DNA of 64,000 nt, taken from assembly GCA_017623505.1 (NCBI GenBank), contig JAGAOZ010000021.1, forward strand, positions 84,112-148,111, written 5' to 3'. Position 1 is the first letter of the stretch, and every line of letters starts with the position of its first letter. This document shows, piece by piece, positions 62,554 to 64,000 of this stretch. This DNA is from Alistipes sp. (GTDB taxonomy: Bacteria; Bacteroidota; Bacteroidia; Bacteroidales; Rikenellaceae). The position numbers and the translations under genes were made by a program. The notes beneath the pieces are model-generated. The model searched no databases, had not been told where the DNA came from, and saw only the letters and a list, made by a program, of their open reading frames with translations.

Positions 62554-63498
62554 TTACAACGTCGTCAAGAACTCACTCACATTGCGCTCGATGCGTGCTG
62601 CAACGTCGTCAGTCTCAGCCTTGACGAAAGGCTCACCGACGATATTCTCGTAAAGCTCGATATAACGCTCGGTGATGCTGGCAACGATTTCGGGTGTCAT
62701 CTCCGGTACCTGCTCTCCCTCGCGGCCCTGGAAGCCGTTGGCCATAAGCCACTCGCGTACAAACTCCTTAGAGAGCTGCTTCTGCTTCTCGCCTGCTGCT
62801 AAACGCTCCTCGTAACCCTCCTTGTAGAAGTAACGTGATGAGTCGGGGGTGTGAATCTCATCCATAAGGTATATCACGCCATTCTTCTTGCCAAACTCAT
62901 ACTTCGTATCGACCAAGATAAGTCCCATCTTCTCGGCAATCTCTGTACCGCGCTGGAAGATAGCACGTGTGTAGGCCTCCAACTGCTCGTAGTCCTCCTT
63001 CGACACGATGCCGCGTGCGATAATCTCCTCCTTTGAGATATCTTCGTCGTGACCCTCGTCAGCCTTAGTCGTAGGGGTGATGATAGGCTCTGGGAAACGC
63101 TGATTCTCAACCATACCATCCGGCATCGCAACACCGCAAATAGTGCGCTTGCCCGCCTTGTACTCACGCCAAGCGTGCCCCGAAAGGTAGCCACGGATAA
63201 CCATCTCCACCTTGAAAGGCTCGCACTTATGTCCGACAGTCACCATTGGGTCGGGAGTGGCAATCTTCCAGTTAGGGAGGATGTCAGTCGTTGCGTCGAG
63301 GAACTTAGCGGCAATCTGATTGAGTACCTGTCCCTTGAAAGGGATGCCCTTAGGCAGGACGACGTCGAATGCTGAGATGCGGTCCGATACGACCATCACC
63401 AAGTAGTCGCCCTCGATGCTGTATACGTCGCGCACCTTACCGACGTAGTGGTTGCACTGACCTTTGAAATTGAAGTTTGTCTTAACAATAGCCTCCAT
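62554..63498 (-). CDS. purC: Phosphoribosylaminoimidazole-succinocarboxamide synthase
   Basis: This 314-residue enzyme joins aspartate to CAIR in purine synthesis. Motifs are [20 protein letters not shown] near residue 21, [35 protein letters not shown] and [14 protein letters not shown] near 215. The length is that of the longer, eukaryote-like form found in Bacteroidetes. The only other purine genes in the window are guaB and guaA. Confidence 0.95.
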   Translation of the reverse strand: MEAIVKTNFNFKGQCNHYVGKVRDVYSIEGDYLVMVVSDRISAFDVVLPKGIPFKGQVLNQIAAKFLDATTDILPNWKIATPDPMVTVGHKCEPFKVEMVIRGYLSGHAWREYKAGKRTICGVAMPDGMVENQRFPEPIITPTTKADEGHDEDISKEEIIARGIVSKEDYEQLEAYTRAIFQRGTEIAEKMGLILVDTKYEFGKKNGVIYLMDEIHTPDSSRYFYKEGYEERLAAGEKQKQLSKEFVREWLMANGFQGREGEQVPEMTPEIVASITERYIELYENIVGEPFVKAETDDVAARIERNVSEFLTTL

Positions 63499-63523
63499 AA
63501 TTCGATTTATTTTTAGTTCTCAT

Positions 63524-63545
63524 TAACTTTGCTGAGACAAAGTTA
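63524..63545. promoter_or_regulatory. Inverted repeat of two -7-like elements upstream of purC
   Basis: TAACTTTG and CAAAGTTA are separated by six bases. The right half is a -7 element reading towards purC, and the left half an identical one reading away. It could be an operator or overlapping divergent promoters. Confidence 0.45.
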
Positions 63546-63693
63546 TCTTGCCAAATCAATTTTTGTTCACCCTTTCGCATAAAAACTTTCGACACCTTAT
63601 TGACAAAATGCGCTCGATTGGTTGTCGGGACGAGGTGGGCGAGGCTGTTATAGGTGAATTTGGTGTTGAGGGTGTGAATTATTATTAATTATT

Positions 63694-63723
63694 TTGGTTA
63701 TAAAATAATTTTGTGTACTTTTG
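63694..63723 (+). promoter_or_regulatory. Promoter of the terminal lipoprotein gene
   Basis: TTG at 63694-63696 and TACTTTTG at 63716-63723 with a 19-bp spacer. Confidence 0.75.
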
Positions 63724-63761
63724 CGATGTGTGCATAATATATGATTTAAGAGTAGTAATAG

Positions 63762-64000
63762 ATGAAAAAGATATTGATTTTATTGGCGGTGATGATCTTG
63801 GCGGCTTGCTCCGATAGGGAGGAGTTGATACCCCCTGCTCAGCCAGAGCCAAAGCCCGAACAACCCGTTGAGCCAGAGCCAGAAGAGCCGACGCCTGACC
63901 CAGACGAGCCAGACGAGCCGACGCCCGACCCAGATGAGCCGAGTGAGCCTGACGAGCCGAGTGAGCCCGCTCCAGACCCAGAGCCAGACCCAGAACCTGA
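63762..64000 (+). CDS. Lipoprotein with Pro/Glu/Asp-rich repeats, N-terminal part
   Basis: The frame is open to the window edge, giving 79 codons. It begins MKKILILLAVMILAAC, a clear lipoprotein signal with Cys16. The mature N-terminus SDREE matches the acidic export signal used for surface lipoproteins in Bacteroidetes. From about residue 27 it is a tandem of PEP, DEP and SEP triplets (for example PTPDPDEPDE), a rigid extended linker probably leading to a surface domain beyond the window. Such tracts are prone to length change. Confidence 0.85.
   Translation, partial: MKKILILLAVMILAACSDREELIPPAQPEPKPEQPVEPEPEEPTPDPDEPDEPTPDPDEPSEPDEPSEPAPDPEPDPEP

Overview
The window is a gene-dense piece of a Bacteroidales chromosome. 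Evidence is the recurrent Bacteroidetes-type promoter (TTG or TTTG, 19-21 bp, then TAnnTTTG), the pdxJ / nadK-uppS-bamA-skp-skp arrangement, TamL, two OmpH/Skp paralogues, a GH92 enzyme and the near absence of Shine-Dalgarno sequences. The base composition, glutamate fermentation genes and meso-DAP type peptidoglycan genes would suit a Rikenellaceae/Alistipes-like organism, but the genus is inference. Apart from repeat-rich intergenic stretches in the first 10 kb and near 25 kb, nearly everything is housekeeping or metabolic; no phage, plasmid, insertion sequence or CRISPR array is visible.

Layout. 1-6.4 kb: the tail of exbD, an AraC-family regulator and a frameshifted GH92 glycosidase lie between arrays of short hairpin repeats. 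6.4-18.8 kb: tamL and an alpha/beta hydrolase diverge; then come the envelope-biogenesis run uppS-bamA-skp-skp, nadK, pdxJ, a CCA-adding-type enzyme and meso-DAP dehydrogenase. 18.9-25 kb: an AspT/YidE-type transporter whose leader overlaps a tRNA-Ser-like fragment, an SGNH/MBOAT O-acetylation pair, a small lipoprotein and an acyltransferase-3 protein. 25-35 kb: class I fumarase, a 5'-nucleotidase and a complete B12-dependent methylaspartate (glutamate fermentation) operon, glmS-glmL-glmE-mal, continued by AtuA-like and DUF4387 genes. 35-40.5 kb: tRNA-His beside a 138-bp inverted-repeat element, a heparinase II/III-like protein, groES-groEL and an SDR.

40.5-54.6 kb is one long leftward run: rsmH-ftsL-ftsI-murE-mraY-murD-ftsW (the front half of the division/cell-wall cluster), then an S4 RNA-binding protein, xseA, xseB, a methyltransferase and a Rel/Spo protein whose hydrolase motif is degenerate. 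54.6-60.2 kb: a GlsB/OlsB-like acyltransferase, guaB, an unusually short guaA lacking the usual glutaminase nucleophile, and an FAD-dependent oxidoreductase. 60.2-64 kb: a probable structured non-coding RNA, a small lipoprotein, tsaC, yebC, purC and the start of a Pro/Glu/Asp-repeat lipoprotein.

The most notable observations are three families of intergenic hairpin repeats, two with compensatory base changes; the roughly 215-nt RNA at 60.2-60.4 kb and a roughly 95-nt RNA candidate at 2.4 kb; the AtuA/DUF4387 pair placed where the last steps of the methylaspartate pathway would be expected; the short GMP synthase; and the tRNA-Ser-like leader element. All assignments come from reading the sequence; no database search was run.
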